Part shown: one piece after another, positions 10,883 to 20,510 of the stretch | How the letters are laid out: each line of letters opens with the position of its first letter | How positions within the stretch are numbered: position 1 is the first letter of the stretch | Assembly (NCBI GenBank): GCA_951799405.1 | Contig: OX637333.1 | Coordinates: 28,168,785-28,232,784, forward strand | Length of the DNA: 64,000 nucleotides | Direction: 5' to 3' | From: Agapetus fuscipes | Lineage: Eukaryota > Arthropoda > Insecta > Trichoptera > Glossosomatidae | The notes under the pieces: model-generated | Databases searched by the model: none | Told to the model about the DNA's origin: nothing | What the model saw: only the letters and a program-made list of their open reading frames with translations | Made by a program: the position numbers and the translations under genes

Positions 10883-11391
10883 ATTACGTTGGTATGCGGC
10901 TGACCACCCATGCTGTAGAATTTGTAGAAAATGGTTCACTTTGCCAATTTCCCCCCTGTTTCAGAGAAGGTCGGCAAGAGTTGCAGGGTGTATGTCCATT
11001 TTAGATTCAAGTTTTTATATTGTAAGTCCACAAGCAGCATGTTTAAGCGCGAACTTATACGTGTTTGCTTGTGAAAATGCATATATGCATGCACTACGCT
11101 CTGCCCTCACTGCTGTCAACAAGGTCATAGTGCCCAAAAGAGCAAATACATCAAATTTTGCAGACAGGAGCTTGGCGGTGGCCGGGCCGGTTGCCTGGAA
11201 CAATGTGCCCGTCGGTGTTCGCGCGAACCAGCCTACCATCACCTTCAGAAAGGGACTGAAGACACTGCTTTTCTCCAGAAGCCATGGCGCCCTTGAGATG
11301 GTCCTGGACCATTAAATGGCGCCACAGGAAAGGAATCATCCATCATCTTAAGGTTGCATATCTTTGCAACTTAGATTAGATTAGATTAGAT
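10883..11391 (+). repeat. Family A repeat split by a LINE end
   Basis: The head and core (GTTGGTATGCGGCTGACCAC, GTTTCAGAGAAGGTCGGC) run to about 11090; the tail resumes at 11348 with TTTGCAACTTAGATTAGATT. The gap is filled by the LINE 3' end at 11092-11347. Confidence 0.85.
11092..11347 (+). pseudogene. LINE (CR1/L2-like) 3' end nested in family A
   Basis: Frame with FADRSLAVAGPVAWNNVPVG, then FRKGLKTLLFSRSHGA, a stop, and GGCGCCACAGGAAAGGAATC plus a CATCCATCATC tail. It is closely related to 8666-8930 and begins at the same point (CACTACGCTCTGCC). The long merged frame at 10941-11315 is an artefact of the insertion. Confidence 0.8.
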
Positions 11392-11746
11392 GGGTGGTCA
11401 GTTAACTTATAAGCCAAGGGGAAAACATGAAAAAAATGGAAATAATCAAACCAATAATTGCGGTAATACAATTTTAAAAATACCAATAATTAAAAAATAA
11501 TATCTAAATGATTGCACAAATTTGATTTCCTGTATTAATTTTTTTTTTCTAATTAAGCAGACGAAAAAAAAATACAATCAACACTTTTGCACGGTCGAGG
11601 ACAAAAGTTCACGTCATAATCAATCATAGACTCAAAAAAAGCATGGAGCATAGACTAGAAACATCGGATAAAAACACACCATAGAGGTCAAACATTGGAC
11701 TGCTCTTCACAAACGGCCAAGACTAGCATATTCAACATGTAACCAA

Positions 11747-11969
11747 CTTAAAGGTAAAACTAAATAAGTACTGATTCACTGATTTGAAAAATCGTGGATA
11801 AAACATTTTATTGTGGGTAACTTCTCATAGTAAGTGAACTAACTACATATAAGGCAGTGATCATGAAAAGTACAGGATTTTTACACTGTTATGTTTTCTC
11901 TCGTAGAAAATAGGAAAAAAGTGTATTTGTCTGAGAAACCCAGTTACCTTTGACCGTTTTACCTTTAAG
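11747..11969. mobile_element. MITE family F
   Basis: Ends form inverted repeats: left CTTAAAGGTAAAAC, right GTTTTACCTTTAAG. Inner landmarks are CACTGATTTGAAAAATCGTG, TAACTTCTCATAGTAAGTGA and CTCGTAGAAAATAGG. Other copies or fragments: 15497-16240 (split), 40130-40308, 42043-42092, 50462-50572, 53500-53712. Confidence 0.8.
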
Positions 11970-12071
11970 GCGTCGTACAGAACCAAAGGAGGCAATCTGG
12001 GAGTTTTTTTACAAAAATGCGATAATTGCTTGACTTATAGATTGGCATGAGGCTGACTCCCCATACCTACT

Positions 12072-12326
12072 CGCTGCCTTAGTTCTTGTTTACCGTATAC
12101 GCCATTGAGAAAATTTTACATGAGCAATGTTTGCATGTGTACTGGACCAATGTGTCTTATGAAAACAAGAAATTCATTTAAAAAATATTTAAAAGAACTC
12201 TCACATTATCGAATTTTATAGTTTTTCTTAGCTCAGATTGTGTAGAATTTGATTCATAAGACAACTGCATGAAAAAGTCATATTTGACAAGATTGGCGTA
12301 TACGGTGAACAAGAACTGGGGGAGCG
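12072..12326. mobile_element. MITE family L, second copy
   Basis: Starts CGCTGCCTTAGTTCTTGTTT, ends AACAAGAACTGGGGGAGCG, and matches the copy at 6876-7130 almost base for base. No clean target duplication is visible here. Confidence 0.85.
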
Positions 12327-12403
12327 TAGGTACTGTAAAAAATGCGTTGTTTCAAGTAGAGAGTTATTTCAAGCCTTGTAGTTTTAATAAAAATAGAAGT
12401 ACG

Positions 12404-12456
12404 ATTTAATTTGGTGATCGCTGTTTTTCTGTGCAAAGACACCTCAAGAGCCCTAT
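12404..12456 (-). repeat. SINE family B 3'-end scrap
   Basis: TTTGGTGATCGCTGTTTTTC and ACACCTCAAGAGCCCTA match the antisense B 3' region. Nothing else is recognised from 12457 to 13080, where the short frames show no recognisable domain. Confidence 0.55.
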
Positions 12457-13086
12457 GGTTAATTGACAATCAAATTGCGATTAATTGCTTACTAGAAGTT
12501 CCCACAACTTTATCCAAAAGCGCTATTCTGCTGAATTCCTTACGACCTCAAGGCGAAGAGATAGGGATTCGTGTCCAAAAAGAAGGTGTACTATGATTTT
12601 TTTTTATCTATGGAGTTCTATCACAAGCGCTAGAAAGCTCTGACTTGGATTGATATCCAAAGTGTAAGGAATTTAGCAGAACAGCGCTTCAGTAGATACT
12701 CGTATGTATGGAACAGCCACATGAGTTATTGAAAAATATATTCCACATTCAAGATGGCTCCGATTCTTACGCATGCCTCGTGACCTGTTCGTCTGCGGAC
12801 CAACAAAAAATGGTCAAAAAAAATGGTTTCCTGATTGTCATGGCCACCTACATGCCACGATGACCTCACAAATTCGTGGTCAAAGTCGGTTTATCGTTAG
12901 ATATGACACGGAGGAGCGTGCTTATGATGGGTCTCAAAATATATTCTGCCTTGGAATATGCAGCATTCTTTCAAATATTAGTCAGATGGGAAAAAAGCAT
13001 TACCTAACGAATTAACACGTAATTCTTGTGTCTTGAATTCGCATTCAAATAATACACATATTTTTAAAGCACTGTGAAAGATTAAC

Positions 13087-13259
13087 CAGGGTTGGAAGTC
13101 TCATCACCGCGGTAATTCTTACCTACCGAATATCGGTAATATTTGTATGAAGACCTGTCAATCCAGATGGCCGCAAGTGAACAGCTGATCAGTCTTCATA
13201 CAAATATTACCGATATTCGGTAGGTTAGAATTACCGTGGTGATGACACTTCCAGCCCAG
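13087..13259. mobile_element. Palindromic MITE P1
   Basis: Long inverted arms: left CAGGGTTGGAAGTCTCATCA ... TACCGAATATCGGTAATATT, right AATATTACCGATATTCGGTA ... ACTTCCAGCCCAG. The short centre holds GATGGCCGCAAGTGAACAG. Related copies: 21342-21517, 33290-33400, 14725-14830 (partial). Confidence 0.9.
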
Positions 13260-13329
13260 GATGAGAACATTTCTAGCGGGTAGAAGGCGAAAAACATGGC
13301 CGCGTACGATCAGCTGACTTCGACTGCCT

Positions 13330-13530
13330 TATTTGTCCATCGTCTATCAGCAGCCCAGAATTTTCCAGCGGGGAGTGGGCAGACTCCAACTGAGGGGGCT
13401 GAACGACATCAAGGGAACTGCAGGCAGAGGATGGCTGAACACAGCAGCCGGTAGACAAACATGGAGAAGATTAGAGGAGGCCTACGTCCAGGAGTACACT
13501 GAGAAAGGTACAACCGGAAAGTTGACCGGT
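13330..13530 (+). pseudogene. LINE C-terminal fragment
   Basis: The frame reads GWLNTAAGRQTWRRLEEAYV, a pattern found at the C-terminus of many insect non-LTR retrotransposon proteins. It runs directly into the SINE B head at 13527. No catalytic domain remains. Confidence 0.6.
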
Positions 13531-14106
13531 CCGTAGTCTAGTGGCTAGGGCTTCGGACTAGTAGATGGAAGATCGTGGGCTCGAATCCCAGCGGGGCACA
13601 AAAAATACCATTTACAATTTAAAATACGCTGACAATTATATTAATTTTCGGATATTTAACGAACCGTTCGGTGAGAACTTACTTTATTCTCTACGTTTCG
13701 TCAGCGACGTAGCCGACGTCTTCAGGAGAACATCCTATCTGTACGGCGACTGAGGATGAACTGAATTTAAAAAATACTTTGTCACAAATCACTGACTACC
13801 TTCGAACGAAGGTAGTAATTATGTTTTGGTCTGTTACACATACCACTTTCATCTTGTGTGTATTGCACATCAAAATGTCAAACGACCGTAATTCTAACTT
13901 AAACCTAACTATTAAAATATGCTCTTCGCTGGGTTGACAAATTCATAAAACCTTTACCAAAGACCGGTCACAAAAAGGTCCTTCCAGCGTCACAGCAACT
14001 GGGTATTCCTTGAGAATTACCACTATATATAGCGACGATCTAGCTCGCAGAGGGCTCTTGATTCACACGCAAACAGCGCTCACCAAATAAATCATCCTAA
14101 TAATAA
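13527..14106 (+). mobile_element. SINE family B, interrupted
   Basis: The tRNA-like head occupies 13527-13638 (A box TAGTCTAGTGGCTAGG, B box GGGCTCGAATCCC). The body resumes at about 13917 (CTCTTCGCTGGGTTGA) and ends in ATCATCCTAATAATAATAAT. The intervening ~275 bp is foreign and contains ACGTTTCGTCAGCGACG...GACGTCTTCAGG. Confidence 0.8.
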
Positions 14107-14404
14107 TAATATTAGGATGATTTATTTGGTGAGCGCTGTTTTTGTGTGTATCACACCTCAAGAGCCCTCTGCGAGCTTGGTCGTCGCTGTAGAAAGCGCC
14201 AATTCTCAAGCAAGACCCAGTTGTTGTAAGGTTGGATGTACCTTTCAGTGACCGATCTTTGGTAAAGGTTTATGAATTTATCAACTCAGCGAAGAGCACA
14301 TTCAAAATATAAATGGTATATTTTGTGTGCTCCGCCGGGATCCGAATCCACAACCTTCCATTTACGAGTCCGAAGTGTTGCCACTGGACTACGGACCGGT
14401 CCAA
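14104..14404 (-). mobile_element. SINE family B, inverted neighbour
   Basis: A complete antisense copy abuts the previous one tail-to-tail, so AAATAAATCATCCTAATAAT is mirrored around about 14105. The head lies at the right with GGGATCCGAATCCACAACC and GACTACGGACCGGTCC. Confidence 0.9.
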
Positions 14405-14724
14405 TCCTAATATTATTATTACACCTGGCATTTCTTCACGGTGATTTCTCAGTACGCGTCTGTTGTGTATATTTTTTAGCACCTCGGTGGGTAATCCCCG
14501 CCCAGCCAATAGCGCGATGACTAAACGTTAGCGGCGAAAACATAATCAATATGTTAATTTATGGAGTCCGTGGATGTGTGCACTGGCACCTCAAGACGAG
14601 GAGTGCAAGCTCGCCAAGGTCATAGACCCTCAGCTGACGACTCCTCCGCAGGATATGCCTGTGCAAGTAGGCAAAGGCAGAGTTGATTCTCACGACCAAC
14701 AAACAATCTCAGAAGGAAAGTTGA

Positions 14725-14830
14725 AATGATCAGTCTCTTCTACCGAATATCAGTAATATTTGTATCAAGACCTGTCAATCTAAGATGGCCGCAAGTGAAC
14801 AGCTGACAGCCTTGCTACAAAGGATCAAGA
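14725..14830. repeat. Partial P1 MITE
   Basis: Keeps CTACCGAATATCAGTAATAT, AAGACCTGTCAATC and GATGGCCGCAAGTGAACAGC. The right arm is lost. 14405-14724 may include a LINE scrap but nothing firm. Confidence 0.65.
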
Positions 14831-14837
14831 CATGAAT

Positions 14838-15140
14838 AATAATAATAATATTAGGATGATTTATTTGGTGAGCGCTGTTTTTGTGTGTATCACACCTCAA
14901 GAGCCCTCTGCGAGCTTGGTCGTCGCTGCAGAAAGCGCAAATTCTCAAGCGAGACCCAGTTATTGTAAGGTTGGATGGACCTTTCAGTGACCGGTCTTTG
15001 GTAAAGGTTTATGAATTTTTCAACTCAGCGAAGAGCACATTCGAAATAGCAATGGTATATTCTTGTGCTCCGCCGGGATCCGAATCCACAACCTTCCATT
15101 TACGAGTCCGAAGTGTTGCCACTGGACTACGGACCGGTCC
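14838..15140 (-). mobile_element. SINE family B
   Basis: Antisense full copy with an AATAATAATAATATTAGGAT tail, GAGCGCTGTTTTTGTGTGT, GTCCGAAGTGTTGCCACTGG and the end ACGGACCGGTCC at 15140. It is joined at its head to the antisense 5S-like segment. Confidence 0.9.
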
Positions 15141-15144
15141 AAGA

Positions 15145-15210
15145 TGCCAACGACACGCGGTGTACCTGAGCGGTAGCCCATCCAAGTACTATCCACGCCC
15201 AATGTTGCTT
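15145..15210 (-). pseudogene. 5S rRNA-derived fragment (3' half)
   Basis: Reverse complement reads AAGCAACATTGGGCGTGGAT, then AGTACTTGGATGGGCTACCG, then a stretch ending CGCGTGTCGTTGGC. This follows the 3' half of animal 5S rRNA, including the region of the internal C-box promoter, with scattered changes. The 5' half is missing and it sits between SINE B and family K, so it is a retroposed piece, not a working gene. Confidence 0.85.
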
Positions 15211-15325
15211 GCAATGAACCCCCACATCACCAACACCTCTGCACTACAACAAGCGGCATTGATCCCTAGAGCCTCTCAAATCTAGGGAGCCTCCCGCACA
15301 GGATTCCTTTAAAAAATCTCTTTCG
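15211..15325 (+). mobile_element. Family K retroposon, copy joined to 5S
   Basis: Contains ACATCACCAACACCTCTGC, ACTACAACAAGCGGCAT, AATCTAGGGAGCCTCCCGCA and CAGGATTCCTTTAAAAAA. Other copies (18708-18805, 43106-43196, 58625-58735) share this order and end in poly(A). Confidence 0.75.
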
Positions 15326-15496
15326 GTTACATGAAATTAATGATCATCTTTAAATTTATTGTGTACGAAGAGTAACAACCTCTAAAAAGCCACGATTTCC
15401 AGAGGCTGAGTTTTTGAAAAAAAAAAATGTTTCCGGTCGATGTTCGAGGTCGGAACATTTTTGAATTTGAATTTGTCGGAACATTTTAGAAACATA

Positions 15497-16240
15497 TCGA
15501 TACCTTAACGGTTACACTGAATAAGTGGCATATTAAGCTAAAGTTGGTTTCTCAGATAAATGCACCATTTTTCCTATTTTCTACGAGAGAAAACACTACA
15601 AAAGTGTATAGATCCTGTAGTTTAGGAGTTTGCCATGATCACTGCCTTATAGTTAGTTCACTTACCATGACAAGTTAGACCCAATAAAATGTTTTATCCA
15701 CAATTTTTCATCAGTGAATCCGTACAGTGTAACTGTTGAAGCATGGACAGAGAATGATAGCGAATTAAGTAAAGTATGTACGGTGGAAATGAAGCATTTG
15801 AGAAGCATGACAGGAAAAACTCTGAAGGATAGAGTTAGGAATGAATGGGTAAAGAAAGAATGTAATTTGAAAGAGGATGTGAAAGTTACGGTACAAAAGA
15901 ATGTGATGAGATGGTTTGGGCGTGTGGAAAGAATAAATGATGATGGACTGACAAAGCATGTATATATGCAGAGGAAGTGTGAAAGGAAAAAGAGGGAAGG
16001 GACGACCGAGAAAAGTATGCAGAGTGATCAGATTGAGGAGATTGTGAAAGAATGGGATGTACAAAGTGAGCGTAAAAGAAGAAAATGCATGAAAAAGCTG
16101 GTGGATATTAATGAACTGAAAGAGGTATGTAAGGATAGGAAGAAATGGAGGCAGCTCTGCAGAGGCTCTGGCCACCCCTAGCGGAATGACGACAGAGTTA
16201 CAGTTACAGTACTCTTATTCAGTTGTACCTTTAAGGTGGC
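15497..16240. mobile_element. MITE F split by a LINE fragment
   Basis: One part (15497-15715) has CTACGAGAGAAAACACTACA, TAGTTCACTTACCATGACAA and ATCAGTGAATC. The other end, ATTCAGTTGTACCTTTAAGG, reappears at 16210-16235. The interval is the LINE G fragment. Confidence 0.8.
15716..16204 (+). pseudogene. LINE group G C-terminal fragment
   Basis: Frame of about 150 codons: VEMKHLRSMTGKTLKDRVRN, then MRWFGRVERINDDGLTKHVY, SDQIEEIVKEW, and KDRKKWRQLCRGSGHP before the stop. This is the well-known C-terminal region of insect LINE proteins (MLRWFGHVERM...KQIY type). The catalytic part is absent and the terminus is GGCGACAGAG-like. Diverged relatives: 20204-20470, 33775-34055, 39690-39865, 60200-60400, 63670-63760. 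Confidence 0.8.
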
Positions 16241-16247
16241 GATATAT

Positions 16248-16556
16248 TGGACCGGTCCGTAGTCCAGTGGCAACACTTCGGACTCGTAAATGGAAGGTTG
16301 TGGATTCGAATTCCGGCGGAGCACAAAAAATATAGCATTTATATTTCCAAGTGTGCTCTTCACTGGGTTGAAAAATTCATAAACCTTTATCAAAGACCGG
16401 TCACTGAAAGATCCATCCAACCTTACAACAACTGGGTCTCGCTTGAGAATTGGCGCTTTCTACAGCGACGACCAAGCTCGCAGAGGGCTCTTGAGGTGGG
16501 ATACACACAAAAACAGCGCTCACCAAATAAATCATCCTAATATTATTATTATTATT
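16248..16556 (+). mobile_element. SINE family B, full length
   Basis: Head GACCGGTCCGTAGTCCAGTG, B box GTGGATTCGAATTCC, body GTGCTCTTCACTGGGTTG and CTCGCAGAGGGCTCTTGAGG, tail ATCATCCTAATATTATTATT. About 309 bp. Confidence 0.95.
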
Positions 16557-16816
16557 ATGAAAGTATTACATGATTATATACGGGATCGCCACTAAATGCA
16601 GAATTCCGTACTCTGGCGTGATAGGTCGACATAAAGCGATTCGATTATCCGAATGCGTTGCAGTTCCGCCGAGTGAGATACACTCTATTGGTATTTGATA
16701 AATACCTACTTGTGAATAATCCAGCGCTTGCGTGCCGCTCAGTGGCGGACCGAATATTTCAGTAGCGGCCAACCGCAGTCATCAACTTCCTTCCGTCTTT
16801 TTTGTAATAAAAAAGA

Positions 16817-16880
16817 AAAATGTGAAGAGGAAAGCAATTCACAAACCTATTCTGCCTGGCCAGAAACAGGTATTTATACA
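16817..16880 (+). repeat. Repeat family D
   Basis: TGTGAAGAGGAAAGCAATTC, ACAAACCTATTCTGCCTGGC and CAGAAACAGGTATT. Similar blocks: 38335-38400, 42800-42872 (minus), 53128-53205, 53293-53342, 55732-55797 (minus). Confidence 0.7.
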
Positions 16881-17065
16881 TCAATTAATAATACATTATT
16901 TAATATTTTAACGTATTATTAATAAACAATTACCCAATGTCATCTGTTGTACCAGCGCGGCGTCGAAGTTATTAAAAAATGTTACAAATGAAAAATAAAA
17001 ACATCTTTGTTTGTTCACCTTTTATTGTTATTTTTTGAATCGTTACTGACGTTTTCGGTGAAACC

Positions 17066-17230
17066 TCTAACTCCTGCCGACCTTCCCTGAAACAGGGGTG
17101 ACATTGGCAAAGTGAACCATTTTCTACAGCATGGGTGGTCAGCCGCATACCAACCTTTAAGTCAAGGAACATACACAACAAATTACATTTTTAAAATCAA
17201 CAAATTATAATATGTATGGACATCAAAAAC
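17066..17230 (-). repeat. Family A head, extended subfamily
   Basis: Antisense core and head with an extra outer segment (ACAACAAATTACATTTTTAA, then TATGTATGGACATC) also found at 32700-32830 and, inverted, at 42100-42150. Confidence 0.8.
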
Positions 17231-17292
17231 TAGCCATTCTAGACCATCCCAGCGACTAATTGCATTAACTATGCAATCAATTTACAGGTAAT

Positions 17293-17522
17293 GAAAACGG
17301 CCTTACGCCAAGCAATGCGGTTGAAGTGGGGGGTTCCCAGCTACTTCAGAGAATGGTTCTCACTTTTTTATGAAGACCAATACTAAGTAGACCTTGCCGG
17401 TATTTTATTTTGAGTTTGAAATAAACACCGAAACGGGAAATCATTTCTGACACCCTCGGTGGGGATCGAACCCTTGCTTTCGGCATGAAATGCAAGCACT
17501 TTACCTACTGAGCTATCGACTA
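17293..17522 (-). mobile_element. SINE family C
   Basis: Antisense copy: CGGCCTTACGCCAAGC, CCTTGCCGGTATTTTATTTT, CCGAAACGGGAAATCATTTC and a tRNA-like head with GAGCTATCGACTAGG. Confidence 0.8.
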
Positions 17523-17525
17523 GGC

Positions 17526-17795
17526 TTGTACGAGCTTGGTCGTCGCTACAAAGCGCGAATTCTCAAGCAAGACCCACTTATTGTAAGGCTGGATAGACCT
17601 TTAGTGGGGATTGAACCCCTTGGAATAAAATACAAGCATTTTACGAACTGATCCATCGACCGGACTTGAATGTTGGTTGAATGTTTGATAATATCAGAAT
17701 CGAACGTAATACTTTCTTCTGAATACGGGAAATCAACCCGAGCTCTCGGCATGGAATGCAAGCACTCTACCAACTGAGCTATCGACCGGTTATTA
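17526..17795 (-). repeat. Cluster of SINE B and C head fragments
   Basis: A SINE B scrap (GAGCTTGGTCGTCGCTACAA) is followed by two C heads: one at 17600-17672 (ACTGATCCATCGACCGGAC) and one at 17715-17790 (CCAACTGAGCTATCGACCGG). With the preceding C copy this makes three tRNA-like heads in about 340 bp. Confidence 0.75.
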
Positions 17796-18032
17796 ATTAT
17801 TGTTAAGCAAGCAATAAGTAAAAAATTTAAAGAATTATGAAGACGCTACAAAAAATGTTTGGAAAGGCTGATTTTTTTTTTCTTCGAGAAAAATCTCATT
17901 ACCAGATCTATTTACACGGTAGTTGATCTCACGCGATGATTTGTAGATATCGTGAGCTAAACGCATTACTCACTGTTCAGCAGAGAAAGTGCACGGACAG
18001 GTAACGCGGACCGCTGCTTCTTTACCACTGGA

Positions 18033-18054
18033 CAACACACACACACACACACAC
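18033..18054. repeat. (CA)n microsatellite
   Basis: Pure ACACAC run of about 22 bases. 17800-18470 otherwise shows nothing recognisable. Confidence 0.9.
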
Positions 18055-18477
18055 ATAAATATGGTACGAAAAAAAATGTTCCATGAAAAATAATCAAATT
18101 TCGATCCTTATAATATGGAAGTATATTCAATGGAAGGGCTATGAATGTGATTTAGTACCAATCGGCATGATGCAACGTCTTTGACACCATACATTGTAGT
18201 GCTGTCTCGCTCACGACATATTAAATGCTTTTGTTATTTTCTATGTAAGCAGCGTGTCTCTACTCCGTCTTCAATCTATTTACACTTCACCATGGAATCA
18301 CCATGGCAACGGACTTAGTTACTAGGTTGTTGAAAGTATTAAAATATCTGATTAATTCCGAATACAAAAATGTTCCGACCTCATTGTGTACGGGATGATT
18401 TTCACAAGTATCTATTACCGCGAGCATAGAGGTTACATACTTAAAGAAGCAAGTACCTTTATATTTGAACATCACTT

Positions 18478-18805
18478 GGACCGGTCCGTAGTCCGTAGTG
18501 GCAACACTTCGGACTCGTAAATGGAAGGTTGTGGATTCGGATCCCGGCGGAGCACAAAAATATATCATTTATATTTCGAATGTGCTCTTCGCTGGGTTGA
18601 AAAAATCATAAACCTTTACCAATGACCGGTCACCAAAGGTCCATCCAGCCTTACAGCAACTGGGTCTTGCTTGAGTATTGGCGCTTTGTAGCGACGACCA
18701 AGCTCGTACACCTCTGCGGCACTACAACAAGTGTCATAGACCCCTAGAGTCTTTAGAATCTAGGAAATCTCCCGCACAGGATTTCTTAAAAAAAAAAAAA
18801 AACAC
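18478..18805 (+). mobile_element. Composite retroposon: SINE B fused to family K
   Basis: The B head (GACCGGTCCGTAGTCCGTAG) and body run to CGACGACCAAGCTCGTA, where K begins without a break (CACCTCTGCGGCACTACAAC) and ends in a 14-15 base poly(A). The same junction recurs at 43106-43428. Confidence 0.85.
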
Positions 18806-19311
18806 TAGTTCTAGAAATGTCTGTCACTTTCGCGAACAAAATATTTCGACAAACAAAAAAATTATTTTGTCAACATAATCATATAGAATAGTGATATATA
18901 AGTGAAATATTATTCCATGTTCTAAAACACATTTACTCCCTTTTGTTGGCACGTTTAGAAAATACCCAGTTTAGCATTTATATGGATTTTTTTTCCAATT
19001 AGGTAACACACTTGCTGACAGTTGGAAGGTTACCGAAAGACTGAATTTGGATTTTTGTATGATGAGTGGGGTAGCGTATTTCTAATTCTCAACGTATTGA
19101 TTTCTCAGCCCATCCAGTTCTATATATCGATGCTTGTAATATATTTTTCAAAGAATTGAGTTAAATTAGGGGTCTAGTTAAAAAAATATATATTAGAATT
19201 TTCGGAATCGTTTAACTCGATGCCCTTGAAACGATTTGCAAAAAATGGCGCTTGAAAAAAAAAAAATTTTAAAATCATCCTAATTATTTATAACACATCA
19301 TTAGATTAGTC

Positions 19312-19460
19312 CGGTCGATATCTCAGTTCGTAGAACGTCTACTATATTCCATGCCTGAGGTTTATGGTTCGATCCACACCAAAAACTTAAGTAAACTGCA
19401 CATACAGAGCAACTTCTTACCGAGTTGTTCCCGAAGGTATTGCATGTAGCGTGTTGAACC
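19312..19460 (+). mobile_element. SINE family C, partial
   Basis: Sense tRNA-like head TCCGGTCGATATCTCAGTTC ... TTATGGTTCGATCCACACC. The later part is diverged. Intact acceptor and cloverleaf pairing is not evident, so it is not called a tRNA gene. 18806-19311 holds nothing recognisable. Confidence 0.65.
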
Positions 19461-19555
19461 TTACGCTTTTTGAAGTTTAGATTTTTCAAACAAAACCATA
19501 ATCAAATTATTACTAAATGTTTAATGGTTTGTGTATTGATACAGAGAAGATTGAT

Positions 19556-19700
19556 TTTTTTTCTTCGCGAGTTGATTTATTTCCTCGAGCGCTTTCGGTG
19601 TTATCACATCATTATCAAGAGAACAACAGAGGCTGTTCACCGTTACACCAAAAGCGCTCGAGAAAATAAATCATGTCGTGAAGAAAACCTTTGTTTTGTT
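19556..19700. mobile_element. Palindromic element I
   Basis: Inverted arms TCGCGAGTTGATTTATTTCC ... GAGCGCTTTCGGTGTTA and AAAGCGCTCGAGAAAATAAA ... GTGAAGAAAAC. Related pieces: 21005-21070, 29185-29275, 41120-41245. The CACCGAAAGCGCTCGAG signature resembles termini of some Penelope-like elements (inference). Confidence 0.6.
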
Positions 19701-19724
19701 TTCTTTTTACATTTTTAAAATATC

Positions 19725-19925
19725 AGTTCGACTGATTGTAATCAGTGGCTCGGAGGGGAAGAGAGGAAGAGGAATATCCCCCACACGATGGACTGATCGA
19801 GTAAAGACAGCAACAGGCACCTCAGTGGTTGGAGCGCTGCGGGCAGCGCAGTAAAGAGAGAACTGGAGAAGAGTGGTTGCTTCCACACGGGGCACAACCC
19901 TCAGCAATTAGAAACAAGATTAAAA
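19725..19925 (+). pseudogene. LINE C-terminal fragment
   Basis: One frame reads RGRGISPTRWTDRVK, then LRAAQ*RENWRRVVASTRGT, containing a stop. It matches the 'GRPPTRWxDDxxxxAG...RAAQDRxxWRxL' region of insect LINE proteins. Broken and short. Confidence 0.6.
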
Positions 19926-19993
19926 AGGAGAAAATATCAGTTCATTAAATACATGACAAAGTTTTTTTTAATGACGATTTTTTGAATGACGAA

Positions 19994-20510
19994 TTCCTTG
20001 ACTTATAGGTTGGTATGAGCCTGAAAAATGGTTCACTTTGCCAATGTCACCCCTGTGTCAGGGAACGTCGGCAAAAGTTGTAGGGCTTATGTTCATTTGA
20101 AGTTTGGCTTTTTTTTGTAAGTACACAATCAGCATTTGTAAGCGCGAACTACACGTGTTTGTTTGTGGGCATACATTTGAGAGCTTTAAATGAATATATC
20201 CTTGTAACTGTAACTGTAACTCTGTCGCCATTCCCCTAGGGGTGGCCAGAGCCTCTGCAGAGCTGCCTTTCCTATCCATACATACCTCTTTCAATTAATT
20301 CATATCCATCAACTTTTTCATGCATTTTCTTCTTTTACGCTCACTTTGTACATCCCATTCTTTCACGATCTCCTCAATCTGATCACTCCATACTTTTCTC
20401 GGTCGTCCCTTCCCTCTTTTTCCTTTCACACTTTCTTTGTATACATTCTTTGTCAGCCTATCATCATTCATTGCAACTTAGATTATAGATAGATAACAGA
20501 CTATAGACGC
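19994..20510 (+). repeat. Family A repeat split by a LINE G fragment
   Basis: Head and core 19994-20203 (TTCCTTGACTTATAGGTTGG; CACCCCTGTGTCAGGGAACG). The tail resumes at 20471 with TTGCAACTTAGATTATAGAT. Confidence 0.85.
20204..20470 (-). pseudogene. LINE group G fragment nested in family A
   Basis: Antisense of the 16000-16200 frame: GGGGTGGCCAGAGCCTCTGC, TTTTTCATGCATTTTCTTCT, ACTTTTCTCGGTCGTCCCTT. It begins with TAACTGTAACTGTAACTCTG, the LINE G terminus. Confidence 0.8.

Noticed and set aside
10941..11315. 124-codon gene
   Set aside because: A chance fusion of family A sequence with the inserted LINE C-terminus.
15145..15210. Functional 5S rRNA gene
   Set aside because: Only the 3' half is present, with many changes and no terminator in the 5S sense context.
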